This document shows, one piece after another, positions 45,965 to 55,845 of a DNA stretch of 64,000 nucleotides. The first letter of the stretch is position 1. Each line of letters begins with the position of its first letter. The DNA lies in NCBI RefSeq assembly GCF_002304005.1, contig NZ_MRCQ01000002.1, forward strand, positions 186,001-250,000, written 5' to 3'. This DNA comes from Flavobacterium sp. ACN6. GTDB taxonomy: Bacteria > Bacteroidota > Bacteroidia > Flavobacteriales > Flavobacteriaceae. The position numbers and the translations under genes were made by a program. The notes beneath the pieces are model-generated. The model saw only the letters and a list, made by a program, of their open reading frames with translations. It searched no databases and was not told the origin of the DNA.

Positions 45965-46324
45965 TTATTTATTCTTTCTCTTTTTAGCACTTTCTGTCTG
46001 TAGTTTAACACTGTCTTTCTGTACTCCTTTTGCAGGCGTATAAGTAGAACCGTCTTGTACACTTTCTCCTGGTCCGCTTCCTGTACCTTCAGTACTTTTA
46101 GATTCGTCGCGGGCAGTTGTTCCAGCCTCTGCACTTTGAGTTGTTTCAATATTAGTTTGATCGCTCGGCGCATTTGCTGTAGTATCTTTTGGTGTTTCTG
46201 TACTATCAACAGGAACTATATTCGTTTCTATTTTATCGCTGTACCCATCATTCTTTTTACAAGAAGATAACAATCCGACCAAAACAACAAGAAACAGGAT
46301 ATTCAATTTCAATAAAGCTTTCAT
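45965..46324 (-). CDS. Small Ser/Thr/Glu-rich lipoprotein
   Basis: The 119-residue protein begins with a lipoprotein signal (MKALLKLNILFLVVLVGLLSSCKKNDG). The remainder is low-complexity Thr/Ser/Glu/Gly with a basic C-terminal end (SAKKRKNK). No domain is recognised. A competing ORF in another frame at 45943-46209 lacks any signal peptide and is rejected. Confidence 0.65.
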   Translation of the reverse strand: MKALLKLNILFLVVLVGLLSSCKKNDGYSDKIETNIVPVDSTETPKDTTANAPSDQTNIETTQSAEAGTTARDESKSTEGTGSGPGESVQDGSTYTPAKGVQKDSVKLQTESAKKRKNK

Positions 46325-46452
46325 AATAAATGTTTTAAATATTTATAAAAGCTAAGTAACTATTAATAAAACGGTTAATCTTACAGTATTTCTATAATTT
46401 TTTATATTAACATTCATAATTGAAATTGATTGGGATATTATCCTAAAAAAAC

Positions 46453-46487
46453 AAAAAGCCTGTAAACGTTACATTTACAAGCTTTTT
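46453..46487 (-). terminator. Terminator of the TonB receptor gene
   Basis: Arms related to AAAAAGCTTGTAAA and TTTACAGGCTTTTT, with T tracts, lie 27 nt after the receptor stop. The sequence resembles the ssrA terminator at 22604. Confidence 0.85.
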
Positions 46488-46513
46488 ATCTAACTAAAGT
46501 AAAATATTTATTC

Positions 46514-48373
46514 TTAGAAAGTCACCACTTTCACTCCAAGAGTAAACCATCTTGAAGGTAACGGCACTGCTCCTACTTCATAATAAGCTGCATTAAAAAT
46601 ATTCTGAGCATCCAAAAAGATCGTAAATTTCTTTATAGACTGACTTACTCTAAAATCATTTACCCAATAAGAAGGTCCTGTAATTCTTTCGTTAAAACGA
46701 GTTGCAAATAATACAGAGAAATCTCTGTACTGATAATCTACTGTATTGGTAATTTGATGTTTTAAAGAAGAAATAAGATACTTAGAATATATTTCGGTAC
46801 GTGAACTTTCAAATTGAGAGTCTAAGTACGTATAAGCCAAAAGAATATTCAATCTAGAATCTTTAGAAAAATCAAATCTATAATTACCGCGTAAGTTGAT
46901 TCCGTTTGTTTTCAAATCGCCTGTGTTTTGACTCTGCCAAGGCACCGTTGTCGCATTACGCATCCAGTCGATATAATTGTCTATTTTTCTGTAGAAATAA
47001 TTTGCATTAAAACTTAAAGCTTTCTTGATGTATTTAAAACCAATTTCACTTTGAAAAGCATTTTCAGAATCTAAATCGGCGTTCCCAATATTTCCTGTTT
47101 GCTGCAAATACAAATCTGTAAATGATGGAATTCTTTGGCTCGTTCCCACGTTTCCTATAATTTTAAACGCATCTGTAATGGCATAACTTGCATCGATACC
47201 TGGATAAATCTGCCATTTATAATCGGAATTGTAATTTAGATAAGTACCAACATTTACGTCTAATTTTTCTGTAAAACTTGTTCTGTATTCCGCATAAAGT
47301 CCAACATTTTCACGATCGTGATCGCCAATATTAGACGAATGAATATTTTCATTTCTAAATTCTGCTCCAAAACCAATTTCACCTTTAGATAATTTAACGG
47401 TAGAGTTCAACTCTCCCGCAATAGAATTGGTATAATGCTGACTTCTTCCAACATTTAAATTAGCATTTCCTAAATAACGATAATCATCATAATTGTATCT
47501 ATAGGTTATTCTCGGCATAATTTTCCAGTTTTCAGTAATAGCATGCTTCGACTGAATGTTGGCAAATGTAGTTTGTACAATTTCGGTAGAATTAATATCG
47601 CCCGGCGCTGCATAAAATCCGTTGGCTCCAAATCCGTTGTTGATGTACCCCGCCGAACCTAAAATTTCATTAGAATCATTAATCTGTACATTTCCCTGAT
47701 AGAAAATTTTATTATTTTCGAATGCAGTATTATAGCGATACCCATTGCTTTTGTCATGAGAAGCAAAAATTAAATGCTGTTGTTTTTCTTTTCCTAAAAC
47801 AGCTCCCGCCTGAACTCCGGCGCCATAAAAAGTATCTCCTGTATCTCTAGTATCTTTTTCAAAATTAGATCCGGCGTATGTACTTACTAAAAATCCAGAA
47901 TCTGTTGGTTTTTTGGTCACAATATTAATAGCTCCCGTCAAACTGTTGATTCCAAAAGTTCTTGCAGCCGGTCCGCGAACTACCTCAATTCTTTCAATTG
48001 CTTCAACCGGAAGAGGCAAATTAAGCATATTATGAGCCGTTTGCGAATCGATTACTTTAGCACCGTTCAACAAAACAACTGTCTGCTCAAAACTACCGCC
48101 GTCCACACTAATATCGGCCTGCGTTCCAAACGGTCCTCTTTGTCTGATATCTACTCCATTTGCATATTGCAATACTTCCTGAAGCGTTCTTCCTGGAAGC
48201 TTTTTAATGGTTTCACTCGAAATGATGTACACATTTCTATTTTGCTTCGAAATTGGCGTACTAAAACGGTTTTCATTAATTATTACTTCCTCCATATTAG
48301 TAATGGAATCCCTTGTCTGCGCGTAAAAACTGGTACAAATTACTGAAAAGACAGCAATATAGATTTTTTTCAT
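46514..48373 (-). CDS. TonB-dependent outer-membrane receptor (BtuB-like size)
   Basis: The 619-residue receptor has a signal peptide (MKKIYIAVFSVICTSFYAQ), plug domain (about 25-150; RTLQEVLQYANGVDIRQRGP, ERIEVVRGPAARTFGINSLTGAINIVT) and a barrel ending in aromatic-rich strands (SRWFTLGVKVVTF). It lacks the N-terminal carboxypeptidase-like domain of SusC and is the size of BtuB/vitamin receptors. The ligand cannot be read from the sequence. It is divergently paired with a MocR-type PLP-sensing regulator at 48441. Confidence 0.87.
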   Translation of the reverse strand: MKKIYIAVFSVICTSFYAQTRDSITNMEEVIINENRFSTPISKQNRNVYIISSETIKKLPGRTLQEVLQYANGVDIRQRGPFGTQADISVDGGSFEQTVVLLNGAKVIDSQTAHNMLNLPLPVEAIERIEVVRGPAARTFGINSLTGAINIVTKKPTDSGFLVSTYAGSNFEKDTRDTGDTFYGAGVQAGAVLGKEKQQHLIFASHDKSNGYRYNTAFENNKIFYQGNVQINDSNEILGSAGYINNGFGANGFYAAPGDINSTEIVQTTFANIQSKHAITENWKIMPRITYRYNYDDYRYLGNANLNVGRSQHYTNSIAGELNSTVKLSKGEIGFGAEFRNENIHSSNIGDHDRENVGLYAEYRTSFTEKLDVNVGTYLNYNSDYKWQIYPGIDASYAITDAFKIIGNVGTSQRIPSFTDLYLQQTGNIGNADLDSENAFQSEIGFKYIKKALSFNANYFYRKIDNYIDWMRNATTVPWQSQNTGDLKTNGINLRGNYRFDFSKDSRLNILLAYTYLDSQFESSRTEIYSKYLISSLKHQITNTVDYQYRDFSVLFATRFNERITGPSYWVNDFRVSQSIKKFTIFLDAQNIFNAAYYEVGAVPLPSRWFTLGVKVVTF

Positions 48374-48392
48374 TTGGTTATTATTTTTTTGG

Positions 48393-48400
48393 CAAAAGTA
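48393..48400 (-). promoter_or_regulatory. -7 promoter element TACTTTTG of the TonB receptor gene
   Basis: This TAnnTTTG match on the minus strand lies 19 nt upstream of the receptor ATG. Confidence 0.55.
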
Positions 48401-48428
48401 GTACCTTGCCGTACCAATAAAGTATACC
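48401..48428 (+). promoter_or_regulatory. Candidate MocR operator (direct repeats of GTACC)
   Basis: GTACC at 48401 and 48411 and the variant GTATACC at 48422 are spaced about one helical turn apart, between the divergent receptor and regulator genes. MocR proteins typically bind such direct repeats. Confidence 0.5.
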
Positions 48429-48440
48429 AGTTTTATAATT

Positions 48441-49934
48441 ATGGATAGTCCGGTTGAAATTCCTTTTAGAAGCTTTATTCAGCTTAAGCCAGAAGAAAGC
48501 ACAGCAATTTATCTGCAGCTTGTTTTTGAATTTATCAAAGCCATACAAACGGGTTTCCTTCCGGAGGGAACAAAACTTCCGGGCACGCGAATTCTCTGCA
48601 AAGTATTGGCGGTAAACCGAAACACTTTGATTAAAGCTTTTCAGGATCTCGAATCGCAGGGCTGGATTGAAACGCTTCCTAATAAAGGAACTTTTATTTT
48701 ATCGCAGCAAAAAAAAAACAAGGCCGAATTTCCAGTTTTAAAAGAACAGAATCAATCTGAAATACCTGCTGGTTTTACTTTTCAACGTTCAACTATTCTC
48801 GAAAATCCAACAGAAATCAGCAATTTGCCTTTTCAGTTTAATGACGGAATGCCCGATTTGCGTTTGGTGCAGACAGATGTTTTGGCGAGACTTTATGTTT
48901 CTAAATTAAAAAGGAGAAAAACCTCCAAAACCTACGAAGAGATTCAGCTGCGTTCGCACTCTAATTTTAAAACTCATTTCTCTAATTACTTAAATCTTAC
49001 GAGAGGAATTCGAATTTCGACTTCTAATCTTCTTACTACAAGCAGTCACGAAATTGGTTTGTACCTCGTAACAAAAGTCCTTATTGGTTCTGGCGATAAA
49101 GTTGTGGTGGCTTCTCCCGGATATTATATGTCCAATATGACATTGACAAACACAGGAGCGCAGATTATTTCGATTCCTGTGAATGAAGATGGAATTGATA
49201 CCAAACGCTTGAAAGAAATCTGCGAAACTTCTACCATCAGAGTTTTGTATCTTACTTCCAATTATCATTATCCAACTACGATTCTGCTTAGTGCAAAAAA
49301 AAGAATTGAAGTTTTGGAATTAGCCAATCAATACGGTTTTGTTATTTTGGAAGATGATTATGACTTTGATTTTCATTATGATAATAATCCAGTGCTTCCT
49401 TTAGCCGCATTCGATTCGAACCAGCGCGTAGTTTATATAGGATCCTTTGGAAAATCACTTCCTTCGGGATTTAGTTACGGATTTGTTGCTGGGCCATCTG
49501 AATTTATTAAAGAATTAGAAAAACATCAAAACATACTCGAGCCTGGAATTGATGTGATTAAAGAACAAGTTTTAACCGAATGGATTACGGAAGGTGAAGT
49601 GCATCGTCTTTCGAAAAAAAATAAAAAAATCTACAGAGAACGTCGCGATTATTTTGTTTCGCTGCTCAACGAAAAACTAAAAGACCAAATTCAATTTAAA
49701 ATCCCGCCACGAGGTTTAGCTGTCTGGGTAGAATGGCAGGATCATTTTAACCTTATAAAATTGCAGAAAGAATGTCATAATAACGGATTATTCCTGCCGA
49801 AAACTATTTTATACCAAACCAAAAACCTTACCGCAACACGTTTAGGATTTGGTCATTTGGAAAAAGAAGAAATGGAAAAAGCCATAACTATTTTAAGCGA
49901 AAGTCTCGAAACTGTTATTTCTTTAAACGAATAA
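48441..49934 (+). CDS. MocR/GntR-type transcriptional regulator with aminotransferase domain
   Basis: The 497-residue protein has an N-terminal GntR winged helix (about 17-85; LPEGTKLPGTRILCKVLAVNRNTLIKAFQDLESQGWIET), a linker, and a fold-type I aminotransferase domain with VVIASP-like strands, LEDDYDFDF and the PLP lysine in GSFGKSLPSG. MocR proteins use PLP or PLP-amino acid adducts as effectors. It likely regulates the divergent TonB receptor. Confidence 0.88.
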   Translation: MDSPVEIPFRSFIQLKPEESTAIYLQLVFEFIKAIQTGFLPEGTKLPGTRILCKVLAVNRNTLIKAFQDLESQGWIETLPNKGTFILSQQKKNKAEFPVLKEQNQSEIPAGFTFQRSTILENPTEISNLPFQFNDGMPDLRLVQTDVLARLYVSKLKRRKTSKTYEEIQLRSHSNFKTHFSNYLNLTRGIRISTSNLLTTSSHEIGLYLVTKVLIGSGDKVVVASPGYYMSNMTLTNTGAQIISIPVNEDGIDTKRLKEICETSTIRVLYLTSNYHYPTTILLSAKKRIEVLELANQYGFVILEDDYDFDFHYDNNPVLPLAAFDSNQRVVYIGSFGKSLPSGFSYGFVAGPSEFIKELEKHQNILEPGIDVIKEQVLTEWITEGEVHRLSKKNKKIYRERRDYFVSLLNEKLKDQIQFKIPPRGLAVWVEWQDHFNLIKLQKECHNNGLFLPKTILYQTKNLTATRLGFGHLEKEEMEKAITILSESLETVISLNE

Positions 49935-50036
49935 AATTTACAATTCAAGAATCCTGACTTAGACAAAGTATCTCATATACTGTCAATTATGTAATTTGTA
50001 AATTTAATACTATAATCTGAATAGGCATTTGGAAAG

Positions 50037-50044
50037 TAACTTTG
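50037..50044 (+). promoter_or_regulatory. -7 promoter element TAACTTTG
   Basis: This TAnnTTTG match lies 31 nt upstream of the membrane protein gene that precedes ligD. Confidence 0.5.
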
Positions 50045-50075
50045 ATGCACGTTATTTTCCAAAAGACACCTAATT

Positions 50076-50534
50076 ATGATTTACACAACTCTTCAATTAG
50101 TCTTAGTTTCTATTGCGGCAACATCAGCCATGACGTGGTTTAGTTATGCAATGTCTAAAAGTTTTAGAGAATTATATAAAGAGCCGGTGCTTTTAGGTTA
50201 CGCCATTGACAAAATGAAAATTGATCTTTCGACCCAATCAAAAATAACTTGGGGATGGTTATTACATTATGTAATTGGTTTTTTGTTTGTCGTCGGATAT
50301 CATATTGTTTGGGTAAAGAATATTGCTCCAATTTCACCACTCAGCGCTCTGCTACTAGGGGCTATCAGCGGTGTAATTGGCATAATCAGCTGGATAATTA
50401 TTTTCAGTATGACCCATCATCAACCCCCAATTGATTTTAAGGGTTATTATATTCAGCTGTTCTTTGCCCATGTAATATTTGCAATTGTTGCAGCTGCACT
50501 GTACTCTATTTCATTAACACTGCAAAATTATTAA
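50076..50534 (+). CDS. Four-helix membrane protein of unknown function
   Basis: The 152-residue protein has four hydrophobic segments (about 5-22, 62-82, 88-113, 126-148) with PISPLSALLLGAISGVIGI and a conserved-looking MTHHQPPIDFKGYY loop. It ends 9 nt before ligD, so they are probably cotranscribed. Function unknown. Confidence 0.68.
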   Translation: MIYTTLQLVLVSIAATSAMTWFSYAMSKSFRELYKEPVLLGYAIDKMKIDLSTQSKITWGWLLHYVIGFLFVVGYHIVWVKNIAPISPLSALLLGAISGVIGIISWIIIFSMTHHQPPIDFKGYYIQLFFAHVIFAIVAAALYSISLTLQNY

Positions 50535-50543
50535 CTCAAGCTT

Positions 50544-53129
50544 ATGTCACTTTCTAAATACAACCAAAAAAGAGATTTTAAACAAACGCGTGAGCCGAAA
50601 GGAAAAATTGAAAAATCGGCAGATGAGTTGATTTTTGTGGTTCAAAAACATGCTGCCTCTCATTTGCATTATGATTTTAGATTAGAAATGAATGGCGTTC
50701 TGAAAAGCTGGGCGGTACCAAAAGGTCCTTCAATGGATCCTGAAGTAAAACGTCTTGCCATGATGGTTGAAGATCATCCGTACAGCTACAAAGATTTTGA
50801 AGGCACAATTCCAGAAGGAAATTATGGCGCTGGAAATGTTATAGTTTGGGATAATGGAACGTATACTTCTGACGAAAAAACTACCTCTGACGAAAAACAA
50901 TTATTAGCCGATCTTAAAAAAGGACGTTTGAGTTTTATCTTAAAAGGAAAAAAACTTAAAGGTGAATTTTCGCTGGTCAAACTTCATGGGAAACAAGAAA
51001 ATGCTTGGCTTTTAATTAAAAAACAAGATAAATACGCGACAGATACTGATATTTTAGAAAATAATAAATCAATTATTTCTAAAAGAACTTTGGAAGAATT
51101 GGAAAAGAAAGCTGCAAAATTGACTCCAAAAACCGAAGCAAAAAAGACAGCTGTAAAAGCGGCCAAAAAAAAGCCTGAAGTAAAAGTTTCAGAAGTATTA
51201 GAAGCCTCCTTTGTTAAACCAATGCTTGCCAATACTACCGAAAAACCTTTTGATGATGAAGAATGGATTTTTGAAAACAAATACGACGGTTACAGAACTA
51301 TTGCTGTAATTAATCCGCCGAAAGTTGATTTATTCAGCCGCAATAAAATTTCGTTTGATGCTAATTTTAAACCTATTGCAGATGAATTGGCACTAATAGA
51401 TCATACTGTAATTCTGGATGGCGAAGTTGTGGTTGAAAATGAAGCCGGGCGTGCCGATTTCCAGATGCTGCAAAATTATCTTAAAACGGGAATTGGAAAC
51501 TTAAAATATTATGTTTTTGATTTGTTGAATCTCGACGGAAATCCAATAACAGAATTATCGCTTCTGGACCGAAAAGAACTGCTTAGAATTTTATTTAATA
51601 AATATTCTTTTTCCAATATTTTCTATTCTGAACATACCGTTGGCGATGGAATCAAGCAATTTGAAAAAGCCAAAAAAAGTAACAGCGAAGGAATTATAGC
51701 CAAAAAAGCAGATAGTTCGTATACTATAGCTGCCAGAAGTAATAGTTGGCTGAAAATTAAAATTTCTAACGAAGAAGAAGCGATTATTATTGGAATTACA
51801 GAACCTAAAAATTCGAGAAAGTATTTCGGCGCAATTCTGCTTGGACAATATAATGGTAAAGAATTGCAATACATTGGCAAATGCGGTACTGGTTTTACAG
51901 AATCGGTTTTAAAAGAACTTTATACCAAATTGAAGTCTTTGTTTAGTGACAAATCACCGCTTAAAGAAAAAGTTCCTTTGCGGGATAAAATTCAATGGGT
52001 GAAACCCAAAATAGTTTGTCAGGTGAAATATTCGGAATGGACGCAGGATAACAATTTAAGACATCCCGTTTATTTGGGATTAAGAGTAGACAAAAAAGCC
52101 AGCGAAGTTACTTTCAATGGCAATACTAAAAAAAGCAGTACTAGAGAAAATAAAGAAACCAATGATACCATACCAGCGATGGAAAACTTAAAAGAACAGA
52201 AAACCGAAAATGATTACGATTTGAAAATTGGAAAAACGACTTTGCATTTAACCAATCAAAATAAAATCTATTTTCCAAAAGACGGCATTACAAAAGGCGA
52301 CATTATCCAATATTATAATGAAGTGGCGCCGCTTATGCTGCCGTATCTAAAAGATCGTCCAGAATCTATGAACCGTTTTCCGAATGGCATTGATTCGCCT
52401 AGTTTTTACCAAAAAGATGTTGATGTGGACAAAACACCGAAATGGCTTAAAACCAAAAAAATATTCTCTGAATCCAATGATGATGATGTTAATTATTTGA
52501 TTTGTAATGATAAGGAAACACTGCTTTATATGGCAAATTTAGGGTGTATTGAAATGAACCCGTGGAATTCGACTATCAAGCACATTCAAAATCCAGACTG
52601 GCTTGTTATCGATTTGGACCCTGCGACAGAAAATGATTTTCCAATTGTTGTACAAACCGCTTTAGTAGTCAAAGAAGTCATGGATGAATTGGATACAGAA
52701 TGTCTGTGCAAAACTTCTGGCGCCACTGGACTGCACATATACATTCCGCTTGGAGCGCAGTACGATTATGATTCAATTAAGATTTTAGCCGAATTAATTG
52801 CCAAAGAAGTGCACGCCAGACTTCCCAAAATTACTTCGATTGAACGCAGCATCAAGAAAAGAAAAAACAAATTGTATATCGATTTTCTGCAAAACAGAAG
52901 AGGGCAAACTTTGGCTGCGCCTTATTCCGTTCGACCAAAACCTGGCGCTACGGTTTCAACGCCTTTGGAATGGAGTGAAGTGACAGATAAATTACATCCA
53001 TCTCAATTTACCATTAAAAATGTGCTGTCTCGTTTTGAGAAAAAAGGCGATTTGTGGAAACCTGTTTTATCAAAAGGCGCCAACATTAAAAAGATTATTC
53101 ACAAACTGGAAGAAAACAAAACCGACTAA
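50544..53129 (+). CDS. ligD: Multifunctional DNA ligase D (NHEJ)
   Basis: The 861-residue protein has three domains in the order phosphoesterase (about 1-160; [15 protein letters not shown]), ATP-dependent ligase (about 215-530; catalytic K247 in ENKYDGYR) and polymerase/primase (about 560-850; DLDPA at 690-694). A Lys/Ala-rich linker (about 190-212) separates the first two. It joins double-strand breaks together with Ku, encoded convergently. The stop codons of the two genes overlap. The domain order is the Pseudomonas-like PE-Lig-Pol. Confidence 0.95.
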   Translation: MSLSKYNQKRDFKQTREPKGKIEKSADELIFVVQKHAASHLHYDFRLEMNGVLKSWAVPKGPSMDPEVKRLAMMVEDHPYSYKDFEGTIPEGNYGAGNVIVWDNGTYTSDEKTTSDEKQLLADLKKGRLSFILKGKKLKGEFSLVKLHGKQENAWLLIKKQDKYATDTDILENNKSIISKRTLEELEKKAAKLTPKTEAKKTAVKAAKKKPEVKVSEVLEASFVKPMLANTTEKPFDDEEWIFENKYDGYRTIAVINPPKVDLFSRNKISFDANFKPIADELALIDHTVILDGEVVVENEAGRADFQMLQNYLKTGIGNLKYYVFDLLNLDGNPITELSLLDRKELLRILFNKYSFSNIFYSEHTVGDGIKQFEKAKKSNSEGIIAKKADSSYTIAARSNSWLKIKISNEEEAIIIGITEPKNSRKYFGAILLGQYNGKELQYIGKCGTGFTESVLKELYTKLKSLFSDKSPLKEKVPLRDKIQWVKPKIVCQVKYSEWTQDNNLRHPVYLGLRVDKKASEVTFNGNTKKSSTRENKETNDTIPAMENLKEQKTENDYDLKIGKTTLHLTNQNKIYFPKDGITKGDIIQYYNEVAPLMLPYLKDRPESMNRFPNGIDSPSFYQKDVDVDKTPKWLKTKKIFSESNDDDVNYLICNDKETLLYMANLGCIEMNPWNSTIKHIQNPDWLVIDLDPATENDFPIVVQTALVVKEVMDELDTECLCKTSGATGLHIYIPLGAQYDYDSIKILAELIAKEVHARLPKITSIERSIKKRKNKLYIDFLQNRRGQTLAAPYSVRPKPGATVSTPLEWSEVTDKLHPSQFTIKNVLSRFEKKGDLWKPVLSKGANIKKIIHKLEENKTD

Positions 53130-53905
53130 GAAGATTTTTTCTTTTTCGTTTCCAAACTTGCTTTCAGCATTGACATTAAATCGTCGCTTTGTTTGTGTAC
53201 TACTTTTAGTTTTGGAGATGCTTTTTGTGGTTTTCCTTTGGCTTTCTTTTTAATAATATCCAAAAGTTTGGCGGTATATTCATCTTTAAATCCGGCAATA
53301 TCAAATTTCTCCGTAAGCTGATCGATTAGTTTTTCGGCCATGTCCATTTCTTTTGTCGATTTTTTGGACATTGGAGGCAGTTTTAATTCGCTCGTGCTTC
53401 TTATTTCCTGTTCAAAGCGAATTCTGTTTAAAACAATTACATCCTTATATGGTTTTAAAATCGCAAGACTTTCTTTATTTCTTAAAACAAAGCGCGTTAC
53501 GCCCACTTTTCCAGATGCCTGCAGCGCATCACGAAGTAAACCGTAGGCATTCATCGCACCTTTATCTGGCTCGAGATAATAAGGTTGTTCGTAGTAAATA
53601 CTCTGAATTTCTTTTTCTAAAACAAAACTTTCAATATCAATAGTTTTGGTTTTGATGGCATCTGCAGCCTCAAAATCAGAATCGTCTAGAATGACATATT
53701 TATCATCCAATTTATAGCCCTTTACAATATTGGCAAAATCAACTTCTTTACCCGTATCTTCATTAACACGTTTAAACTTGATATGAGCATGATCTTTTTT
53801 ATCGAGCATATCCATATCAAGACTGCTTTCCTCTACTGCAGAAAAGATTTTTATCGGAATATTAATTAATCCAAAACTTACTGAACCTGTCCAAATTGAT
53901 CTCAT
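53126..53905 (-). CDS. ku: Ku protein (NHEJ DNA-end binding)
   Basis: The 259-residue protein opens [20 protein letters not shown] and has the Ku core [21 protein letters not shown] and [24 protein letters not shown]-terminal Lys-rich tail (ETKKKKSS) is common in bacterial Ku and adds DNA or ligase contact. Its stop overlaps the ligD stop by 2 nt in opposite orientation. Confidence 0.95.
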   Translation of the reverse strand: MRSIWTGSVSFGLINIPIKIFSAVEESSLDMDMLDKKDHAHIKFKRVNEDTGKEVDFANIVKGYKLDDKYVILDDSDFEAADAIKTKTIDIESFVLEKEIQSIYYEQPYYLEPDKGAMNAYGLLRDALQASGKVGVTRFVLRNKESLAILKPYKDVIVLNRIRFEQEIRSTSELKLPPMSKKSTKEMDMAEKLIDQLTEKFDIAGFKDEYTAKLLDIIKKKAKGKPQKASPKLKVVHKQSDDLMSMLKASLETKKKKSS

Positions 53906-54021
53906 GATTTTTGTTTTAGAAATATCTCCTAAATTAAAGTAGAAACCAGCTTTAAATGTTACAAAATCAAGTTGTTATTTTTATAAAGTTATGGGGTTCA
54001 ATCTAGGCATTATAGTATAAA

Positions 54022-54068
54022 AAATTAGGAGTTATAAGTCAGACACTCTAACTCATAACTCCTAATTT
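54022..54068 (-). terminator. Terminator of the metNIQ operon
   Basis: The long hairpin has arms built on AAATTAGGAGTTAT and ATAACTCCTAATTT and is followed on the minus strand by a T tract. It lies beyond the heptamer array that follows metQ. Confidence 0.85.
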
Positions 54069-54078
54069 ATTAAGGCTA

Positions 54079-54273
54079 AAAACTAAGAACAAAGGACTAA
54101 GACTAATCACTTGAACTAAGAACTAAGACTAAAGACTAATTACTAAAGACTAATTACTAAAGACTAATTACTAAAGACTAATTACTAAAGACTAATTACT
54201 AAGAACTAACAACTAATCACTAAGGACTAAGAACTAACAACTAATCACTAAGGACTAATCACTAAGAACTAAA
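54079..54273 (-). repeat. TTAGTNN heptamer array behind metQ
   Basis: Twenty consecutive indel-free 7-bp units (TTAGTNN on the minus strand) occupy 54133-54272, starting one base after the metQ stop codon. Degenerate units continue to 54079. The last two bases vary (TC, GA, CC, TG, AA, CT). Five AA/CT pairs alternate strictly. Confidence 0.93.
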
Positions 54274-55092
54274 TTACCATCCTCTAACCGCTCCGCCTTT
54301 AAATTCCTGCTCAGCTGCTTTTTCAACTTCAGCAGATTGAAAAGCTTGCAAAAACTGTTTTACTTTTTCTTCGTTTTTATTGTCTTCACGGCTTACCACC
54401 AAGTTCACATAAGGCGAATCCTTATCTTCAACAAATAAAGCATCACGCGAAGGAACCAATCCTGCAGCAGAAGCAAATGTATTATTGATAATTGCAATTG
54501 AAACATTTTCGTCGTCTAGAGCACGAGGCAGTTGAGGAGCTTCTAGTTCTAAAATTTTCAAGTTTTTAGGATTACTTACAATGTCTGTAACTTTAGGAAG
54601 CAGGCCCACATTGTCTTTCAATTTTAATAAACCATTTTTTTGCAAAAGCAATAAAGAGCGTCCTCCGTTTGTTGGATCATTTGGAATAATAATCGTGCTT
54701 TCGTTTTTCAATTCAGCAAGGCTTTTTATTTTTTTAGAATAACCTGCGATCGGGTAAACAAATGTTTTTCCGATGATAGCCAATTTATAACCGCGTTGTT
54801 TAGACTGCTCATCTAAATAGGGTTTATGTTGAAAAGCATTTGCATCAATATCTCCCTGACTTAAAGCTTCATTTGGAATAACATAATCGTTGAAAGAAAC
54901 CAATTCAACTTCTAATCCGTATTTTTCCTTTGCTACTTTTTTAGCTGCTTCAGCCACTTTTAATTCTGGTCCAGAAGCCACTCCCACTTTTATAAAATGC
55001 GGATCATTATTTTTACTTTTTCCGCAATTAGATAAAACAAGTGCCAAAGCCAAAACTCCAGCTGTTTTAAAAATATTTAGTTTATTTTTCAT
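54274..55092 (-). CDS. metQ: Methionine ABC transporter substrate-binding lipoprotein
   Basis: The 272-residue lipoprotein has a lipobox (LALVLSNCGK) and NlpA/MetQ features VGVASGPELKVAEAAKKVAKE, QGDIDANAFQHKPYLDEQ and ELEAPQLPRALDD. The start is the ATG at 55092; the upstream GTG would add eight Lys/Asn-rich residues. It is the last gene of metNIQ, encoded 99 nt after metI with a heptamer array in between, and binds D- or L-methionine. Confidence 0.93.
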   Translation of the reverse strand: MKNKLNIFKTAGVLALALVLSNCGKSKNNDPHFIKVGVASGPELKVAEAAKKVAKEKYGLEVELVSFNDYVIPNEALSQGDIDANAFQHKPYLDEQSKQRGYKLAIIGKTFVYPIAGYSKKIKSLAELKNESTIIIPNDPTNGGRSLLLLQKNGLLKLKDNVGLLPKVTDIVSNPKNLKILELEAPQLPRALDDENVSIAIINNTFASAAGLVPSRDALFVEDKDSPYVNLVVSREDNKNEEKVKQFLQAFQSAEVEKAAEQEFKGGAVRGW

Positions 55093-55112
55093 TTCTATTT
55101 TATTATTTTTTT

Positions 55113-55189
55113 TCACTTTTCACTTTCCACTTTCACTTTAGACTTTAGACTTTAGACTTTAAACTTTAGACTTTAAACTTTAGACTAAA
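55113..55189 (-). repeat. TAAAGTC heptamer array between metI and metQ
   Basis: About seven exact TAAAGTC/TAAAGTT units followed by AAAGTGG/AAAGTGA units start within a few bases of the metI stop, inside the operon. Confidence 0.88.
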
Positions 55190-55191
55190 AA

Positions 55192-55845
55192 CTATCTATG
55201 ATCAAATCGTTTTGATAATCTGTCTCCCACGAACTGAATCACGAATACCAGAATAACCAATAATGCTAATACCGAGTTCATCGTTACGGCATCATAACCA
55301 ATGTAGCCATATTGATACCCAACCTGCCCTAGTCCGCCGGCACCAACAGCGCCGCCCATTGCAGAATAACCTACAAGTGTAATTAAGGTAATCGATGCTG
55401 CGTTGATTAAAGAAGGCAGTGCTTCTGGCAATAATACTTTGTATACAATTTGAAGCGGCGTTGCACCTAACGCTCTTGCGGCTTCAATTAATCCTGAAGG
55501 AAGACTTAGTAAACTATTTTCGACCAATCGGGCAATAAATGGCGCTGCACCAATGCTTAACGGAACTAAAGCCGCACTCACACCAATCGACGTACCTACA
55601 ATGGCGCGTGTAAACGGAATCATCCAAACAATTAAAATAATGAATGGAATGGAACGAAAAACATTTACCAAAACCGATAAAGTTCTATTTAAAACCGGTT
55701 GTTCTAAAATTTGGTTTTTACGTGTAAGGAACAGTAAAATTCCTGTTGGAAGTCCCAATAAAAATCCAAAAAATCCCGATACAAAAGTCATAACAATGGT
55801 TTCCCATGTTCCTTTTAACAATAATTCTATAATGGAATCAGACAT
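55192..55845 (-). CDS. metI: Methionine ABC transporter permease
   Basis: The 217-residue permease has five to six TM helices. The cytoplasmic coupling loop [27 protein letters not shown] (about 121-147) is the ABC-permease EAA motif. It overlaps metN by 8 nt. Confidence 0.93.
   Translation of the reverse strand: MSDSIIELLLKGTWETIVMTFVSGFFGFLLGLPTGILLFLTRKNQILEQPVLNRTLSVLVNVFRSIPFIILIVWMIPFTRAIVGTSIGVSAALVPLSIGAAPFIARLVENSLLSLPSGLIEAARALGATPLQIVYKVLLPEALPSLINAASITLITLVGYSAMGGAVGAGGLGQVGYQYGYIGYDAVTMNSVLALLVILVFVIQFVGDRLSKRFDHR

Larger units (their letters stand above)
53906..54273. other. Spacer between ku and metQ
   Basis: This 368-nt region holds no gene. It carries the terminator hairpin at 54022-54068 and the TTAGTNN heptamer array at 54079-54273. 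The first about 115 nt include the divergent-side leader of ku with no clear element. Confidence 0.6.

Noticed and set aside
45943..46209. ORF overlapping the lipoprotein gene in another frame
   Set aside because: It lacks a signal peptide and has a Gln/Lys/Leu composition typical of a shifted reading of the lipoprotein.
48990..49268. Minus-strand ORF inside the MocR gene
   Set aside because: It is antisense to a well-supported aminotransferase domain with no start context.
50984..51880. ORFs on the minus strand inside ligD
   Set aside because: They are antisense shadows of a full-length three-domain ligD gene.
54079..54273. CRISPR array
   Set aside because: Units are 7 bp and contiguous with no spacers, and no cas genes are in the window.
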